A stretch of 64,000 bases of DNA, taken from contig JYIN01000002.1 of the NCBI GenBank assembly GCA_002007405.1, positions 124,001-188,000 of the forward strand, read 5' to 3'. Of this stretch, positions 1-9,802 are shown one piece after another; position 1 is the stretch's first letter; the number at the start of each line of letters is the position of its first letter. Under the pieces are notes generated by a model that searched no databases, was not told the DNA's origin, and saw nothing but the letters and a program-made list of their open reading frames with translations. This DNA is from Gammaproteobacteria bacterium Gsub. Lineage in GTDB: Bacteria; Pseudomonadota; Gammaproteobacteria; PS1; Pseudothioglobaceae. Made by a program: the position numbers and the translations under genes.

Positions 1-481
1 CAAAACCTAAATTTAATGATATTTCTTTATCACAAGCATTTATATGTTTAGGTTCTTTTTGTGTGGCATCACTATTATGGTTTATATCCAATAATTGTAA
101 ACCATCTTTAATGGATTCAATCAATACATCTATATGATTCTTTTCCTGAACGCTAATTAAATTATATAATTTTGATAACCCATCATCTAAATGAAGTTTA
201 ACTAATTGTGACCATTGTTCATTTGTGGTTGTATTACAATAGTATTGATTAAATAGTGATCTGTATAAATCTTCACTATTGCTATTAAACAGATTATGTC
301 CTTTGTATTCTTTGCCAGTATTGTCTAAGTTACCTACCTCATCTAAATTAAATTTAGTTAATTTTTGTAGGCTATAAGCAATAGCAATACGAGCAATCAC
401 CGCCTCATTGGGGAAATTAAATTTTTTTGTTAAATAGTTAACAACTTGTTTATTTTTCTGATTTGTCTTTATACTTAACAT
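1..481 (-). CDS. dndE: DndE-like DNA phosphorothioation protein (3' end beyond the window)
   Basis: The reading frame opens with ATG at 481 and stays open to base 1, giving at least 160 residues. The first ~105 residues match the DndE layout: a helical start with VIARIAIAYSLQKL, then a GKEYKGHNLF stretch and a LHLDDGLSKL helix. DndE is the small DNA-binding partner in phosphorothioate modification and is usually about 110-130 residues. Here at least 50 further residues follow, so this is a C-terminally extended form. It starts 9 bases after the dndD stop in the same direction, as expected for a dndCDE operon. The identification rests on motif resemblance and synteny. Confidence 0.7.
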   Translation of the reverse strand, partial: MLSIKTNQKNKQVVNYLTKKFNFPNEAVIARIAIAYSLQKLTKFNLDEVGNLDNTGKEYKGHNLFNSNSEDLYRSLFNQYYCNTTTNEQWSQLVKLHLDDGLSKLYNLISVQEKNHIDVLIESIKDGLQLLDINHNSDATQKEPKHINACDKEISLNLGF

Positions 482-489
482 AAACTATT

Positions 490-2529
490 CTAATTAAAAT
501 AACCTTTATGAATATCACTTTTACCGTTTGTATTGTTTATTAAATAATTTTGTGCAATATACTGGTTTATTTCGTTGTATTTTGATGTAGTTATTTCAGT
601 ATCTGTTGAAAAAATAACAACTTGGTTTGATAATTTAGGGTAATAATGTTTCAAAATATTGTCTCTATGTGTACTATCTAATCTAGCTAATGGGGTATCA
701 ATAAACACAGGTAAATTATGAATTGAATTATCCAAAATAGATTTAAGTAAGGCTGAGATATATAATTGTTGTTCGCCTTTTGATAATTTTTCTGAGTTTA
801 CTGGTTGAAGATTACTATCAAATAATTCAACCTCCATTCCTTTATCATTAGATAGTATAGTTATACGGACATCTTTAACGAGTTCTTTATGCCATAAATT
901 ATTTAATTCAGTTAATAACTTATCTTTAATAGATTCCTTTTTTTCATTTTTTTCTTCTTGAATAAAATCTTTTAATACATTGGTGTATTTTTCTGATAGT
1001 TCTATCTTTTCTTGATTTGTTTTATTTACCTTTGATGTGTCATATAATATTGAAAGCCTCTTTTCATCAGTTGAATTCTCTGTTTCAAGTTTAGATATAT
1101 CATTCTCTATACTACCTATTTTTTTATTCAAATCGTCCTTTTTATTTTCAAAATTTTTTTTATCATCAATAAAGGATTTTGTAAGATCATCGGCACTCAT
1201 AAGTTCCGATTGTTTTATAGTTTTTTCTAATGTTTCTAATTCATTTTTTGTTTTAAAAAACTGGGTAATTACTTTAGAGAAGTTAGTATCAGATTTATTT
1301 TTAATATTATCATAATTACTATTTAAATCTTTTATTTTAGATCTGTCTAAATTATGTTTAAATGGCAATGAATACTCGATGTTATCGGTACTATCAATAA
1401 AACATTTTGCTAACTTTTTAGATTTATCCGCATAAAATGTTTTTTGATTAAAGTTAATATCTGGATTAGGTAAATCGCCTTTATTAAAAAGTTGGTCAAT
1501 AAATAAATCTGCTTTTTCAGAAAAACTTTTCTTAGTAAGTTCATTTTCCTTATTGTTCTCTTCAATATCTATATGTTCTTTGGCCTCTTGTATTAAGCTA
1601 GATAACATCAATAACGGCATAACATCTACCATCTTATGAAATTCAAGTTGCACTTCATCTCTTTGTTTTTCTAAATTAACTCTTTCTCCCTGTAAATCCT
1701 CAATATTATTATTGTCTCCACCTTTACGACTAATATCCCTCTCTAATTGTTCTATTTTTCCAATAATCTCTTGAATCTCTTTATTGTATTGTTGTAAGTT
1801 GTTATTCTTAGATTTGATTCGTTGTGTATTGGAACTAATCTTATTTTCAAACTGGGTAATTTGTTCTAGTATTTCATGTGTTGATGAATCCTTTTTTAAT
1901 TTTCTAATATATCCTTCTATTTCATCTAATAAATTTTGATAAATATTTAAACCCAGCATATTTCCTAAGGTTTTATCCATTAATTTAGCTTGTTTTGCCG
2001 AATTCAAGTCGGCTATTTGAGATATTTTTTCAGCATCAAAGAATACAAAACGGGCTATTTCTATTGGCACTAAATAATCATTAATAAAGTTTTGTTTTTC
2101 TTCTTTTGTGTTGAGTTCTAATAACTCTTCATCATTAGGTATTATTTCTAATAATTCTTCTTGTAAATCAGTGTTATAACTTCTTTTAACTGTAATTATA
2201 GATTCTTTATCATTACTGCCATACAATACATCGCTAAATAAGAGTTCCACACTAAAGTTGTGATTCCCTTCTTTTTTTATATCCTTATTCAGTACGCTAT
2301 CCAAAAATTTTGAATAATTGTTATTAATTTCCATTTTAAATGAATCATCAACATTATTAATAGATTCACCGTACAAGCACCAAACAATACCTAATAGAAA
2401 ATTAGTTTTACCATGTCCATTTTTACCACCAATTAAAATAATATTTTTTTCATTATTTGTGGTTAAATCTACACAGACCTCTGCATAAAATTGTCTAAAA
2501 TTTTTTAATACAATACGATTAATTTTCAT
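490..2529 (-). CDS. dndD: DNA sulfur modification ATPase DndD
   Basis: A 679-residue SMC/RecN-like ATPase. The Walker A motif GGKNGHGKTN is at residues 34-43. A long charged coiled-coil middle follows (about 200-560). The ABC-type signature LSKGEQQ lies near residue 582 and the Walker B stretch PVFIDTPLARLD near 606-617. In Dnd systems DndD is thought to supply ATP-driven DNA remodelling during sulfur insertion into the backbone. The gene overlaps the end of dndC by 11 bases, so the two are translationally coupled. Very low GC, like the rest of the island. Confidence 0.93.
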   Translation of the reverse strand: MKINRIVLKNFRQFYAEVCVDLTTNNEKNIILIGGKNGHGKTNFLLGIVWCLYGESINNVDDSFKMEINNNYSKFLDSVLNKDIKKEGNHNFSVELLFSDVLYGSNDKESIITVKRSYNTDLQEELLEIIPNDEELLELNTKEEKQNFINDYLVPIEIARFVFFDAEKISQIADLNSAKQAKLMDKTLGNMLGLNIYQNLLDEIEGYIRKLKKDSSTHEILEQITQFENKISSNTQRIKSKNNNLQQYNKEIQEIIGKIEQLERDISRKGGDNNNIEDLQGERVNLEKQRDEVQLEFHKMVDVMPLLMLSSLIQEAKEHIDIEENNKENELTKKSFSEKADLFIDQLFNKGDLPNPDINFNQKTFYADKSKKLAKCFIDSTDNIEYSLPFKHNLDRSKIKDLNSNYDNIKNKSDTNFSKVITQFFKTKNELETLEKTIKQSELMSADDLTKSFIDDKKNFENKKDDLNKKIGSIENDISKLETENSTDEKRLSILYDTSKVNKTNQEKIELSEKYTNVLKDFIQEEKNEKKESIKDKLLTELNNLWHKELVKDVRITILSNDKGMEVELFDSNLQPVNSEKLSKGEQQLYISALLKSILDNSIHNLPVFIDTPLARLDSTHRDNILKHYYPKLSNQVVIFSTDTEITTSKYNEINQYIAQNYLINNTNGKSDIHKGYFN

Positions 2530-3805
2530 TTCTTGCTTCTTTTTCTATTGCTTGTTCTACTTCTGAACTCATAGAAAATTTTCCTAATTTAAGACTTTTA
2601 TATTTCTCTTTTTCTACTAATTTAAAAATAAATTTATCATGTACATTATGTTTTTTACATAATTGTGCAATTCTACCATTTTGGGCCTTTTTTATTTCAT
2701 CTTGTCTATTCATAATATTGCCTTTAATCAATTCGTTATAAACTTGATAATATATTTTATACACATTTTTATAATAACCATCTCTATCCCATATTATTTG
2801 TATGGCTTTTAATTCTTGTTGGCTAATTAACTTCTCTTGCATGCTTTTTTCAGCACTTAATAATTGAGTCAATAAGAATTTGCGAGTCTGAATATTATAA
2901 GGGCCCTTGCCTTTACCGCCATTACGCAACACACCTGTTCTATATTTATCATTACCCCTATTTTCTACCAACCAATTTCTTATCTTTATCAATGGTTTTA
3001 AATGTTGTTCACCATTGTCAATTAAAGATTGCATAGATTTATCTTTTGCAACCACTGTACAAACCCAACAACCAAATCGACTTTGTCCACAAGATGGTGT
3101 TGTAGTATCAATAACTAAAGGACAATCACCACCGCTTGCTTTTCTATATAAATCGACCAATTTATTATTTGAACCTGCCCAAGGTGAAGATGTTTCTAAT
3201 AAGTACATCCAAATATCATCAGTACTAATATACCTAATCGGTTTATAAGTATACGCAGACTGCAAATCGCTATGTCTACTAAGACGACTATTGCCAACAC
3301 TATATTTTTTCAATGATTTTTTTCTAGCGATACTTTCATATTCTCTAGTACCTAATAAAATAATGACTTCTCCATTCTTTCTCACTTGTTCTTGAATATA
3401 AGCACTAGTGGGTCTAATTTTTAATCTATCAGTACACCACCTAAAACTACTATTAGGAGATGGATAACCTCTTCCAATCAAATTGACCCAGAAAGTATCA
3501 TTTAATGCTGGCATTGTTTTTTTAACAATTATTGGCAACTTGTCTATTTTTGCTTGTTGTTGTATCTGTTGTAATGTTTTATTAATCCAATCAATTACTT
3601 TTGGATTTTCCACAAGTGTATCATTACAAACCACATGAATATCTTTGGTTATTTTTTCTTTTGGTAACTCTTTGAGTGCATACCAAACCAGTTGCAATAA
3701 AGTTGTTGAATCTTTACCACCACTATAACCGATAATCCAAGGCTTATTATCTTGTAAATATTGATCTTTAATTTCTGCTTTTATGTAATCAATCTGCTTG
3801 TTCAT
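2519..3805 (-). CDS. dndC: DNA phosphorothioation sulfurtransferase DndC
   Basis: A 428-residue PAPS-reductase/ATP-pyrophosphatase-family protein. The PP-loop SGGKDST is at residues 28-34. Conserved cysteines are visible in SFRWCTDR, GGDCPLV, PSCGQ and FGCWVC and fit the 4Fe-4S cluster of DndC. The protein activates the target and transfers sulfur supplied by a cysteine desulfurase (DndA or IscS; none is in this window). Its 5' end overlaps the upstream regulator-like gene by 17 bases and its 3' end overlaps dndD, so all are in one transcript. Confidence 0.95.
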   Translation of the reverse strand: MNKQIDYIKAEIKDQYLQDNKPWIIGYSGGKDSTTLLQLVWYALKELPKEKITKDIHVVCNDTLVENPKVIDWINKTLQQIQQQAKIDKLPIIVKKTMPALNDTFWVNLIGRGYPSPNSSFRWCTDRLKIRPTSAYIQEQVRKNGEVIILLGTREYESIARKKSLKKYSVGNSRLSRHSDLQSAYTYKPIRYISTDDIWMYLLETSSPWAGSNNKLVDLYRKASGGDCPLVIDTTTPSCGQSRFGCWVCTVVAKDKSMQSLIDNGEQHLKPLIKIRNWLVENRGNDKYRTGVLRNGGKGKGPYNIQTRKFLLTQLLSAEKSMQEKLISQQELKAIQIIWDRDGYYKNVYKIYYQVYNELIKGNIMNRQDEIKKAQNGRIAQLCKKHNVHDKFIFKLVEKEKYKSLKLGKFSMSSEVEQAIEKEARNEN

Positions 3806-5537
3806 TGATTAGTCCTACAAAAGATCTTTCATAAAAAACAAAATGATTTCTATTATTTATTTTTAAATTTGACATTAATTTATGTTTATTTATTTCTCGC
3901 CATTTTTGTACTTCACATAAAATATCATCAATATGTTTTGGTTCTTCAAATTGCTTTAAATATTCAAGGACAATACTTATTATTGAACCACCTTTAACAA
4001 TAATTTTTTTATTATCGCACCACACTTTAATACCACTTCTATTGTTACTCGTTTTATTGGGTTTAACAATATCAACCAATATACTATTTTGAGTCAACTT
4101 TCTTTCCCACGACTTTAAACCATAAGTGCTATTACGGTCAAAATAAATAAATTTATCATTTCCTACCAAGGCATTACCTATATATTTTTTTGATTGACTA
4201 AATTTTGGATATATTCTTTTAATTTCGTTGTAAATTGTATCTAAATGTGCTGGCTTATTAATATTGTTTAAAACCTCTTTTATATAGAAATCTGTAGATT
4301 TTTTTCTTTTTCCTTTAATAAGAATTTGATTATTAAAATCTGGCACTATGTTAAATTCTAAATTCAATAAATCTTCACAAATAGATTCAATTTCTATTGC
4401 GATTTCATCATTGTTTATTAACTTAAAGTAAGATGATAAAACACCTTTAAAATCTAATTTAGTATCGCTTTTGAATTCTCTTTGTAATATTTTAATTTTT
4501 TTAATAAAACCATTAAAATCAAATGCATCAATAAGATGATTTTTGATTAAAAATCTACAGTTATTTTTATCTTTAATTATTAATTGATAGTCATTTTTTA
4601 AGAGTATAGCAAGCACATTATATAAAAAATTGTCAGAAAAGCGAGTATCATCCCGTTTGTTAATAGTGTTAATATTACTGATAAGGCTACCTTGTAATTG
4701 GTATTGTTGCTTAATCTTAAACAAAAAAACATAAGACGATAATCCTCTTATAACTGACCATAATTTTTTACTTTCCTTTTTTTCTATTTGTCTGACTCTT
4801 TCCCTGGTAATGCCAAATTCTTTACCTAACTTTTCCAATGAAAATTTATTTTCAAGCCAGTAACAAGTTCTATGTTTTAATATTTTCAGCGACCTTTTGT
4901 CAAAACTATATTCAATTAACAAATTCAATATTGTAAAGAAATGAATGCCATTATTAAGATGTTTTTTTTGATATTCATCAATACAATATTGTGGTAAATG
5001 CATATATTCCATTAGGTCTAGTGTTGTATCAATATTCATTCTTTTAGACTTATATAAACATTCAATATCTTGGTGTATATTATTAAGAAACTTTTGAATT
5101 TCTAATTCGGATTTTTTACCAACATTTGGTAGCGTAGATATAGATTGTGAAAATAAATATTTTAAAAAATTAACAATATTATTATGTCGTTTAAATTCTG
5201 AATTAATAGCATTTTGGCTTCTAGTACTCAAATTTTCTATTGCACTTAATAAACAATTTTTTAGCTTAGCCTCTTTAAGAGGAAAATCGGATATATGGTC
5301 TAACCACATATTAACTTTTAGTTCTTTATTGATATATTTTTTAGATACACTCATTCCTAAGCATAAGTCTATTACACTTAGTTTTTCTTTAATCTCTTTT
5401 AATGATTTAATTCCTAAACTAGGAAAACGCATCAAATGAGATTCATCTAAAACAATTAAATCGTTAATATAATAAATTTGTTGTTGTTTTAAGCAATTTT
5501 CTGACCTAACTGATAATTGCAAAGATTCTATTTTCAT
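3789..5537 (-). CDS. Multidomain DNA-binding protein (alpha-CTD-like, sigma region 4-like, HARE-HTH-like) at the dndB position
   Basis: A 582-residue protein with no DGQHR motif, so it is not DndB. Visible pieces in order are: a helix-hairpin-helix segment like the RNA-polymerase alpha C-terminal domain (about 20-55, INDLIVLDESHLMRFPSLGIKSLKEI); a second short hairpin (about 132-152, STLPNVGKKSELEI); a sigma-70 region-4-like HTH (about 232-262, LEKLGKEFGITRERVRQIE); and two C-terminal HARE-HTH-like segments (about 416-478 with FIYFDRNSTYGLKSWE, and about 518-578 ending FVFYERSFVGL). HARE-HTH domains recur in restriction and chromatin proteins. The gene overlaps dndC by 17 bases, tying it to the Dnd system. 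A role as transcriptional regulator or DNA-recognition subunit is inference. Confidence 0.75.
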   Translation of the reverse strand: MKIESLQLSVRSENCLKQQQIYYINDLIVLDESHLMRFPSLGIKSLKEIKEKLSVIDLCLGMSVSKKYINKELKVNMWLDHISDFPLKEAKLKNCLLSAIENLSTRSQNAINSEFKRHNNIVNFLKYLFSQSISTLPNVGKKSELEIQKFLNNIHQDIECLYKSKRMNIDTTLDLMEYMHLPQYCIDEYQKKHLNNGIHFFTILNLLIEYSFDKRSLKILKHRTCYWLENKFSLEKLGKEFGITRERVRQIEKKESKKLWSVIRGLSSYVFLFKIKQQYQLQGSLISNINTINKRDDTRFSDNFLYNVLAILLKNDYQLIIKDKNNCRFLIKNHLIDAFDFNGFIKKIKILQREFKSDTKLDFKGVLSSYFKLINNDEIAIEIESICEDLLNLEFNIVPDFNNQILIKGKRKKSTDFYIKEVLNNINKPAHLDTIYNEIKRIYPKFSQSKKYIGNALVGNDKFIYFDRNSTYGLKSWERKLTQNSILVDIVKPNKTSNNRSGIKVWCDNKKIIVKGGSIISIVLEYLKQFEEPKHIDDILCEVQKWREINKHKLMSNLKINNRNHFVFYERSFVGLINEQAD

Positions 5538-5619
5538 TATTTATAGTATGATTTAAATTACCATCTATGGATTTACTTATTAGTATTTATTTAGTACTGT
5601 TTTGAATTCATCTAACTCC

Positions 5620-6768
5620 TTAATTCGCATAATGAACACCTAATAATTGCTTGAAATACTGGGTAATTTTTTGTTTTGCTTTATCCAATAAATGCGTTTG
5701 TGAAAAATCAAATGGGGCAAAATATTGGCGTAAGTTTTGGTGTCTATTTAATGCTTCTAAAATAAAATATTTTTTATATTTTTGAAACAAATCATTGTCA
5801 ATTAGTACATTACAATTACCAAAATAATAGGGCACACGATGTGCAAATTGTTTAAAAACATCAATATAAATGTAATAATCTAGTTTGGATTTATCAATAA
5901 TAATGCTATTATTGCTATGCTTAGTCACAAAAGTTTGATTGCGTTTTAAGGCGTTAATATCACGCATTGTCCAGAAAAAAATATCATCATTTTTGACTTG
6001 TTGATATTTATTAGGATATTTTTTGACATAATGAGATATGTCGTCAAAATCACTCAATTTAAAATTTTTATCATCTACTTGCCAAGAAAAATCAACTATG
6101 TTGCGATAATTCATCCCAATACTGCTTCTTTTATATAGGGCGATGGCAATGGGAAATTGCATAGATTTAGAAGAGTCATTAAAAACACTGCTACTGATAA
6201 TGTGCCCTTTAATTAATTGATAATTTTTATTAAAATTTTCTAGTAATTTAAAATTACTGGGTTTGATTAAATAAGATAATGGGTGCAAAACACAGATAAA
6301 ACTAGCCTTTAACTTATCGTAAGAAAGTAGAAATGACATCCCCAAATCACGCGTTAAAATATCATTATCAATACTCATCTCAAAAGTTTTGATATGGCTT
6401 CTAATAATGGAAGTTTTATCATTATAAGGCGGGTTTCCAATAATAAAAAGCACTTGATTCTCATCAATGCTGTATTGTTTTCTAGCAACATTTTTTAGGG
6501 CATTATGATTTAAAAAAACAGCATCACTGATATTTTCTTGTGCTTTTTTAACAGCCAAAGTATCAATATCATTGCCAATTTTTTTGCCGATAAAAGGCAT
6601 ATTTAAAAAATTACCATAACCACAAGAATTATCCAAAATAACGGCTTGTTTATTAAGGTAGGGCGTTATCATCTCCCAAACAGTTTGGACATAAATCTCC
6701 TTTGTGTAATACGCCCCCATGTTGACTCTATCAACATAGTTTAGATGGTTTTGCTTAGCCAGATTCAT
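5620..6768 (-). CDS. N6-adenine-type DNA methyltransferase
   Basis: A 382-residue gamma-type class I DNA methyltransferase. Motif X-like GAYYT is at residues 18-22, motif I LDNSCGYGNF at 45-54 and catalytic NPPY at 112-115. The C-terminal half would carry target recognition. No endonuclease gene adjoins it in the window, so it is an orphan as seen here. The ATG overlaps the nuoD stop by one base (TAATG on the minus strand). An 82-base gap separates it from the Dnd genes that follow in the same direction. It may add a second modification to the island or be an independent solitary enzyme. Confidence 0.85.
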   Translation of the reverse strand: MNLAKQNHLNYVDRVNMGAYYTKEIYVQTVWEMITPYLNKQAVILDNSCGYGNFLNMPFIGKKIGNDIDTLAVKKAQENISDAVFLNHNALKNVARKQYSIDENQVLFIIGNPPYNDKTSIIRSHIKTFEMSIDNDILTRDLGMSFLLSYDKLKASFICVLHPLSYLIKPSNFKLLENFNKNYQLIKGHIISSSVFNDSSKSMQFPIAIALYKRSSIGMNYRNIVDFSWQVDDKNFKLSDFDDISHYVKKYPNKYQQVKNDDIFFWTMRDINALKRNQTFVTKHSNNSIIIDKSKLDYYIYIDVFKQFAHRVPYYFGNCNVLIDNDLFQKYKKYFILEALNRHQNLRQYFAPFDFSQTHLLDKAKQKITQYFKQLLGVHYAN

Positions 6769-8021
6769 TATCTATCTATCTCACCAAATACAATATCTTG
6801 AGTGCCGATAATGGTTACCACATCGGATAGCATATGTCCTTTTGTCATCTCGTCCATTGCCGCTAGATGGGCAAAACCAGGCGCTCTGATTTTTACTCTA
6901 TAGGGTTTATTGGCACCATCTGAGATTAAATAAATACCAAATTCACCCTTGGGATGCTCAATCGCACAATAAACCTCACCCTTTGGCAGGCAGTAACCTT
7001 CGGTAAAAAGTTTAAAGTGGTGAATTAAGGATTCCATATCATCTTTCATTGCCACTCGACTGGGTGGGGCAACTTTGTGATCATCACTCATAACCTCACC
7101 AGGGTTGTCTTTTAGCCACGCCACACATTGTTTGATAATACGGTTGGATTGGCGCATTTCTTCCATCCGCACCAAATAGCGGTCATAACTATCGCCAGTA
7201 ACTCCCACAGGAATATCAAAATCTAATTGGTTATAAACGCTGTAGGGTTGTTTTTTTCTAAGGTCCCACGCTACGCCAGAGCCGCGTAGCATCGGACCGG
7301 TAAAACCCAGTTGTTTAGCACGCTTTGCGGTAACGATGCCAATATTAACCAGCCGCTGTTTCCAAATCCGATTATCAGTTAATAAATCATCATATTGCTG
7401 GATGCTTTTGGGGAATTCTTCGGTGAAATCAGCAATAAAATCTAATAATGAACCTTGACGGTTTTTATTCATTTGTGCCAATTCTTTATTAGTGCGAAAA
7501 TCGGATTCTAAATATTGCGGCATTTTATCAGGCAAATCACGATAAACTCCGCCCGGACGGTAATAAGTTGCGTGCATTCGCGAACCTGAGACCGCTTCAT
7601 AACAATCAATGAGTTTTTCGCGTTCGCGAAAAGCATAGAGAAAAATACTCATTGCCCCCACATCAAGCCCATGAGTACCGAGCCACATAAGATGATTGAG
7701 GATACGGGTAATTTCATCAAACATCACCCGAATATATTGGGCGCGCTGTGGCACTTCAATCTCTAGCATTTTCTCAATCGCCATCACAAAAGCATGTTCA
7801 TTACACATCATTGATACATAATCAAGCCTATCCATATAACCAATAGAGTGGTTGTAAGGCTTGGACTCGGCTAACTTCTCAGTGCCACGATGCAACAAAC
7901 CAATATGCGGGTCGGCGCGTTTAATGACTTCGCCATCAATCTCTAAAATAAGACGCAAAACTCCGTGTGCCGCTGGATGTTGAGGACCAAAATTTAAGGT
8001 GTAGTTGTGAATTTCAGCCAT
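6768..8021 (-). CDS. nuoD: NADH-quinone oxidoreductase subunit D
   Basis: The 417-residue 49-kDa-type subunit of respiratory complex I, in the peripheral arm next to the quinone-binding site. It is full length, with family signatures GPQHPAAHG near residue 13 and [12 protein letters not shown], and a C-terminus ending in DIVFGEIDR as is usual. It lies in a nuoA-B-C-D order on the minus strand. The usual next gene, nuoE, is absent: the stop codon is shared with the start of a DNA methyltransferase instead. Confidence 0.98.
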   Translation of the reverse strand: MAEIHNYTLNFGPQHPAAHGVLRLILEIDGEVIKRADPHIGLLHRGTEKLAESKPYNHSIGYMDRLDYVSMMCNEHAFVMAIEKMLEIEVPQRAQYIRVMFDEITRILNHLMWLGTHGLDVGAMSIFLYAFREREKLIDCYEAVSGSRMHATYYRPGGVYRDLPDKMPQYLESDFRTNKELAQMNKNRQGSLLDFIADFTEEFPKSIQQYDDLLTDNRIWKQRLVNIGIVTAKRAKQLGFTGPMLRGSGVAWDLRKKQPYSVYNQLDFDIPVGVTGDSYDRYLVRMEEMRQSNRIIKQCVAWLKDNPGEVMSDDHKVAPPSRVAMKDDMESLIHHFKLFTEGYCLPKGEVYCAIEHPKGEFGIYLISDGANKPYRVKIRAPGFAHLAAMDEMTKGHMLSDVVTIIGTQDIVFGEIDR

Positions 8022-8099
8022 GTGTTGGTTTTTTGTTTGTATTTACCTAAAATGTTGTTATTTTATAAAATTATCAATGCCCAATAGCCTAAGTTATGT

Positions 8100-8714
8100 T
8101 CATTTTCTAATCACCCTAGGCACACTTATATTGGGCTCAATACTCACTGGCTCATACACCACCCGGGCTAAGTCTTCGTCATAACGCATTTCCACCTCGC
8201 CAATTAGAGGGAAATCTTTACGCAATGGATGTCCTTTGAAGCCGTAATCAGTCAAAATTCTGCGCAAATCAGTGTGATTTTCAAATAAAATACCAAACAA
8301 ATCAAAGGCCTCTCGCTCATACCAGTTTGCTGATTTCCAAACATTGGTAACCGATTGAATAATCGGCTGAGCTTCATCAACATAAGCCTTTACTCTAAGC
8401 CTTTGGTTTTTACTCACGGACAATAGTTGATAAACCACTGCAAAACGCTGTTCATGAGTGTTTTCATCACTTTGAATTTCACGCCCTCTACTAAAACCAG
8501 ATGAGCTAGCATCGGCATCCCAATCAGATTGCCCATAAGCCAAATAATCAACCCCACAAAGGTCAATTAAAGTATCAAAAAAAAAGGAGTCTCTAAGTTT
8601 TAGACAAGTTTTGACAATGTCTGCACTATCAACATTTAAACTCAGCTCACCAAAGGCATCCAACAAATTCTGTTTGCCAAATTCTGCCATTAATTGTGTT
8701 TTTAAATCTGCCAT
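8100..8714 (-). CDS. nuoC: NADH-quinone oxidoreductase subunit C
   Basis: The 204-residue 30-kDa-type complex I subunit. Signatures are [28 protein letters not shown] and [10 protein letters not shown]. It pairs with NuoD and NuoB in the connecting module of the peripheral arm. Its start overlaps the end of nuoB by one base, which indicates translational coupling; a 78-base gap separates it from nuoD. Confidence 0.97.
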   Translation of the reverse strand: MADLKTQLMAEFGKQNLLDAFGELSLNVDSADIVKTCLKLRDSFFFDTLIDLCGVDYLAYGQSDWDADASSSGFSRGREIQSDENTHEQRFAVVYQLLSVSKNQRLRVKAYVDEAQPIIQSVTNVWKSANWYEREAFDLFGILFENHTDLRRILTDYGFKGHPLRKDFPLIGEVEMRYDEDLARVVYEPVSIEPNISVPRVIRK

Positions 8715-9193
8715 CAGGTTCTTGCAATGGTATTAGTGCGGTGGATTTTTTCCTGTAATTGTAAGATACCGTACAATAGCGCCTCTGCCGTTGGCGGACA
8801 ACCTGGCACATAAACATCTACTGGCACAATCCGGTCGCAACCGCGTACCACCGCGTAAGAATAATGATAATAGCCACCACCATTGGCACACGAACCCATA
8901 GAAATAACCCATCGTGGCTCTGGCATTTGATCATAGACTTTTCTAAGAGCTGGCGCCATTTTGTTGGTCAGCGTGCCAGCCACAATCATCAAATCAGATT
9001 GCCGTGGGGTCGGTCTAAAAACAATGCCAAAACGATCCAAGTCATAACGCGACGAACCGGCTTCCATCATTTCTACCGCACAGCAGGCTAAGCCAAAAGT
9101 CATCGGCCATAATGAGCCTGTCCTTGCCCAGTTAATCACTTTGTCCATTGAGGTGGTAACAAAACCCTCTTTTATTAAACCTTCAATTGCCAT
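8714..9193 (-). CDS. nuoB: NADH-quinone oxidoreductase subunit B
   Basis: The 159-residue complex I subunit that holds the terminal 4Fe-4S cluster N2. Cluster cysteines are visible in [18 protein letters not shown] and [11 protein letters not shown]. Length is typical for the family. It is second in the nuoABCD block, coupled to nuoC. Confidence 0.98.
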   Translation of the reverse strand: MAIEGLIKEGFVTTSMDKVINWARTGSLWPMTFGLACCAVEMMEAGSSRYDLDRFGIVFRPTPRQSDLMIVAGTLTNKMAPALRKVYDQMPEPRWVISMGSCANGGGYYHYSYAVVRGCDRIVPVDVYVPGCPPTAEALLYGILQLQEKIHRTNTIART

Positions 9194-9289
9194 GTTTTTA
9201 TTTTATTTTAAAAAACCGGTTCCAATGTATCTGAAACCCATACATAATTATGTATGGGTCTGTCTATCATTCTGCATAGATAAGGTTTT

Positions 9290-9646
9290 TTATTCCCATT
9301 CTAAGGCGCCGTTTTTCCATTCAAAAATAAAACCCACCACCAATAAAAATAGAAAAATACTCATACCAACAAATCCAAACCAGCCTAAATCTGATTGCAC
9401 CACGGCCCAAGGAAAGAAAAAGGCAACCTCCAAATCAAACAAAATAAATAAAATTGCCACTAAATAATAACGCACATTAAAATGCATGCGTGAATCATCA
9501 AAAGCGGGAAAACCACATTCAAATTGAGAATTTTTCTCTTCATCAGGCTTACTAGGACCTAACAAATGACCGATTAGCATTGGTCCAATACCAAAAGCAA
9601 TGCCCAGAAAAATAAAAACCATAATTGGTAGATAATTTGCTAACAT
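9290..9646 (-). CDS. nuoA: NADH-quinone oxidoreductase subunit A
   Basis: A 118-residue membrane subunit of complex I with three hydrophobic segments and the conserved [24 protein letters not shown] region. I chose the ATG at 9646, which gives the usual MLANYLPI start; the frame is open ten codons further, to a TTG at 9676. It is the first gene of the operon, with a good -10 element about 90 bases upstream. Confidence 0.95.
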   Translation of the reverse strand: MLANYLPIMVFIFLGIAFGIGPMLIGHLLGPSKPDEEKNSQFECGFPAFDDSRMHFNVRYYLVAILFILFDLEVAFFFPWAVVQSDLGWFGFVGMSIFLFLLVVGFIFEWKNGALEWE

Positions 9647-9735
9647 GCTACTGATTCTACTTTTAATAAACGCCAAATTTTTGATTGAGATAAACGATTC
9701 ATTTAGGTTTATATAAATTTACGCAAAAAGGGCTC

Positions 9736-9741
9736 ATTATA
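9736..9741 (-). promoter_or_regulatory. Probable -10 element of the nuo operon
   Basis: On the minus strand the sequence reads TTGATATAATGAG, a perfect TATAAT hexamer 90 bases upstream of nuoA. A convincing -35 at 16-18 bases is not visible. If this is the only promoter, it would also drive the methyltransferase and Dnd genes by read-through. Confidence 0.5.
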
Positions 9742-9802
9742 TCAATTTTAAGAAAATAACAAAGTATTTTTTATGCAAAGCTTTCCTATGGACAGGTATT
9801 TT

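Noticed and set aside
3789-5537. True sigma factor
   Set aside because: Only a region-4-like HTH is seen, with no region 2 for -10 recognition; the alpha-CTD-like and HARE-like parts argue for a different DNA-binding role.
5620-6768. Type IIG restriction-modification enzyme
   Set aside because: At 382 residues there is room for the methyltransferase and a recognition region only; no PD-D/ExK-type nuclease motif is seen at the N-terminus.
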